A stretch of DNA of 8,518 bases, from contig CAUAGV010000067.1 of assembly GCA_958428675.1 (NCBI GenBank), forward strand, positions 1-8,518, written 5' to 3'. Source of the stretch: an uncultured Collinsella sp. (GTDB lineage Bacteria > Actinomycetota > Coriobacteriia > Coriobacteriales > Coriobacteriaceae). Shown in pieces: positions 7,636 through 8,518 of the stretch (position 1 is the stretch's first letter; every line of letters begins with the position of its first letter). A program made the position numbers and the translations under genes. The notes under the pieces are model-generated. The model saw only the letters and a list, made by a program, of their open reading frames with translations. It searched no databases and was not told the origin of the DNA.

Positions 7636-8518
7636 ATGGCATCTGCCGATCGTTCCACGTTGTTTATCAATGCGACCATTCTGGATGGTTCGGAGCATAT
7701 GGAGCCGCAGCCCGATATGGCCGTTACTGTTGAGCGCGGCATCATCACCTGGATGGGGCCGAGTGCTGTGGCGCAGGCGCCCGCGGGCGCCGAGGTTATC
7801 GACCTGGGTGGTGCGTATCTCATGCCCGGTCTCATCAATATGCACGTGCACCTGTGCGGCTCGGGCAAGCCTGTCTCGGCCGGCGATGCGGGAGCGCTGA
7901 TGAAGAAACTCGATAATCCCGTGGGCCGTGCCATCGTCCGCCGCATCCTCAAGGGCAGTGCCCAGCAGCAGCTGGCAAGCGGCGTGACCACGGTGCGCGG
8001 CGCGGGCGACCCGTTGTTTGCCGACATTGCCGTGCGCGACGCTATCGACGCCGGCAAGTATCAGGGTCCGCGCCTGGTAGCGCCGGGAACGGGCGTCACG
8101 GTGCCGGGCGGCCATGGCGCGGGCTTGTTCGCCCAGGTGGCCAACAGCCCCGTCGAGGCAGCCGAGCAGGTGCGAGACCTGTATGCGCGCGGCGCCGACG
8201 TCATTAAGCTGTTCGTGACGGGCGGTGTGTTCGATGCGACCGAGGTGGGCGAGCCGGGCGTGCTGCGTATGCCGGTGGAGGTTGCCGCGGCGGCGTGCAA
8301 GGCGGCGCACGAGGTGGGCCTGCCGGTTATGGCTCATGTCGAGAGCACCGAGGGCGTGAAGGCCGCGCTTGAGGCCGGGGTCGACACGATCGAGCACGGT
8401 GCCCCGATGACGCCCGAGATCCTGGAGCTGTACCGTGGCGCCGCGGGCACGCAGCTCGAGGGACGTGCGCCCAGCGTTACCTGCACGATCAGCCCGGCGC
8501 TGCCGTTTGTGTTGCTCG
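7636..8518 (+). CDS. Metal-dependent amidohydrolase (imidazolonepropionase/prolidase-like), 3'-truncated by window edge
   Basis: The first 294 codons of an amidohydrolase-superfamily enzyme that hydrolyses C-N bonds with a metal centre in a TIM barrel; the substrate cannot be told. The ATG at 7636 has AGGGAGGAG (7621-7629) 6 bases upstream. An N-terminal beta-sandwich strand set (FINATILDGS, residues 10-19) is followed by the metal motif NMHVHL with His70 and His72. GVTTVRGAGD is at 116-125 and TVPGGHG at 155-161. VIKLFVTGG carries Lys191, the probable carboxylated bridging lysine, and further ligands are His234 (VMAHVES) and His254 (DTIEHG). The final Asp ligand expected in the barrel lies beyond the right edge. 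The pattern best fits the group containing imidazolonepropionase-like and Xaa-Pro dipeptidase-like amidohydrolases. G/C-rich codon use matches gltBD, so it looks like native chromosome. It is separated from the repeat block by 150 bases and probably has its own promoter. Confidence 0.93.
   Translation, partial: MASADRSTLFINATILDGSEHMEPQPDMAVTVERGIITWMGPSAVAQAPAGAEVIDLGGAYLMPGLINMHVHLCGSGKPVSAGDAGALMKKLDNPVGRAIVRRILKGSAQQQLASGVTTVRGAGDPLFADIAVRDAIDAGKYQGPRLVAPGTGVTVPGGHGAGLFAQVANSPVEAAEQVRDLYARGADVIKLFVTGGVFDATEVGEPGVLRMPVEVAAAACKAAHEVGLPVMAHVESTEGVKAALEAGVDTIEHGAPMTPEILELYRGAAGTQLEGRAPSVTCTISPALPFVLL

Noticed and set aside
7612..8397. Minus-strand 261-codon open frame opposite the amidohydrolase
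   Set aside because: It lacks motifs and its composition is that of a shadow; the + strand frame has HxH, Lys and two later His metal ligands.

Overview
The window looks like chromosomal DNA from a high-G+C actinobacterium of the class Coriobacteriia, probably Collinsella or a close relative. That placement is an inference from codon use (strong preference for G/C at third positions in the gltBD genes), protein style and the kind of intergenic repeats; no marker gene in the window proves it. All five supported genes lie on the + strand.

The left half (1-4852) is a core metabolic operon: the 3' three quarters of gltB (glutamate synthase large subunit, running off the left edge) followed after 5 bases by a complete gltD (small subunit). 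Together they encode the enzyme that makes glutamate from glutamine and 2-oxoglutarate. The operon ends in a long imperfect palindrome (4893-4974) whose inner stem has a T tract and can act as a terminator. The same DNA can also fold into a competing hairpin, and its outer parts look like a REP/BIME-type repeat.

The right half is more unusual. After about 300 bases without a convincing gene comes a 235-codon gene of unknown function (5277-5984), which resembles the body of the uncharacterised SEC-C-associated proteins but lacks the cysteine tail. Next is an accessory-looking block, 6025-7485. It contains five copies of an exactly 57-bp element, each with 15-bp inverted arms of consensus GTCTCGATCTGTAAC / GTTACAGATCGAGAC around a variable 27-bp centre. 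Three copies at 80-81 bp spacing lie just upstream of, and two at 81 bp spacing just downstream of, a single gene (6263-7339). That gene encodes a 358-residue protein with an AbiEi-like N-terminal part and a DUF559/Vsr-like nuclease-fold C-terminal part. This repeat-bracketed nuclease-like gene is the most interesting object here.

The window ends in the first 294 codons of a metal-dependent amidohydrolase (7636 to the right edge) with a strong ribosome binding site and a possible -10 box. Nothing links the amidohydrolase or the 235-codon gene functionally to gltBD. No tRNA, rRNA, CRISPR array or transposase gene was seen.
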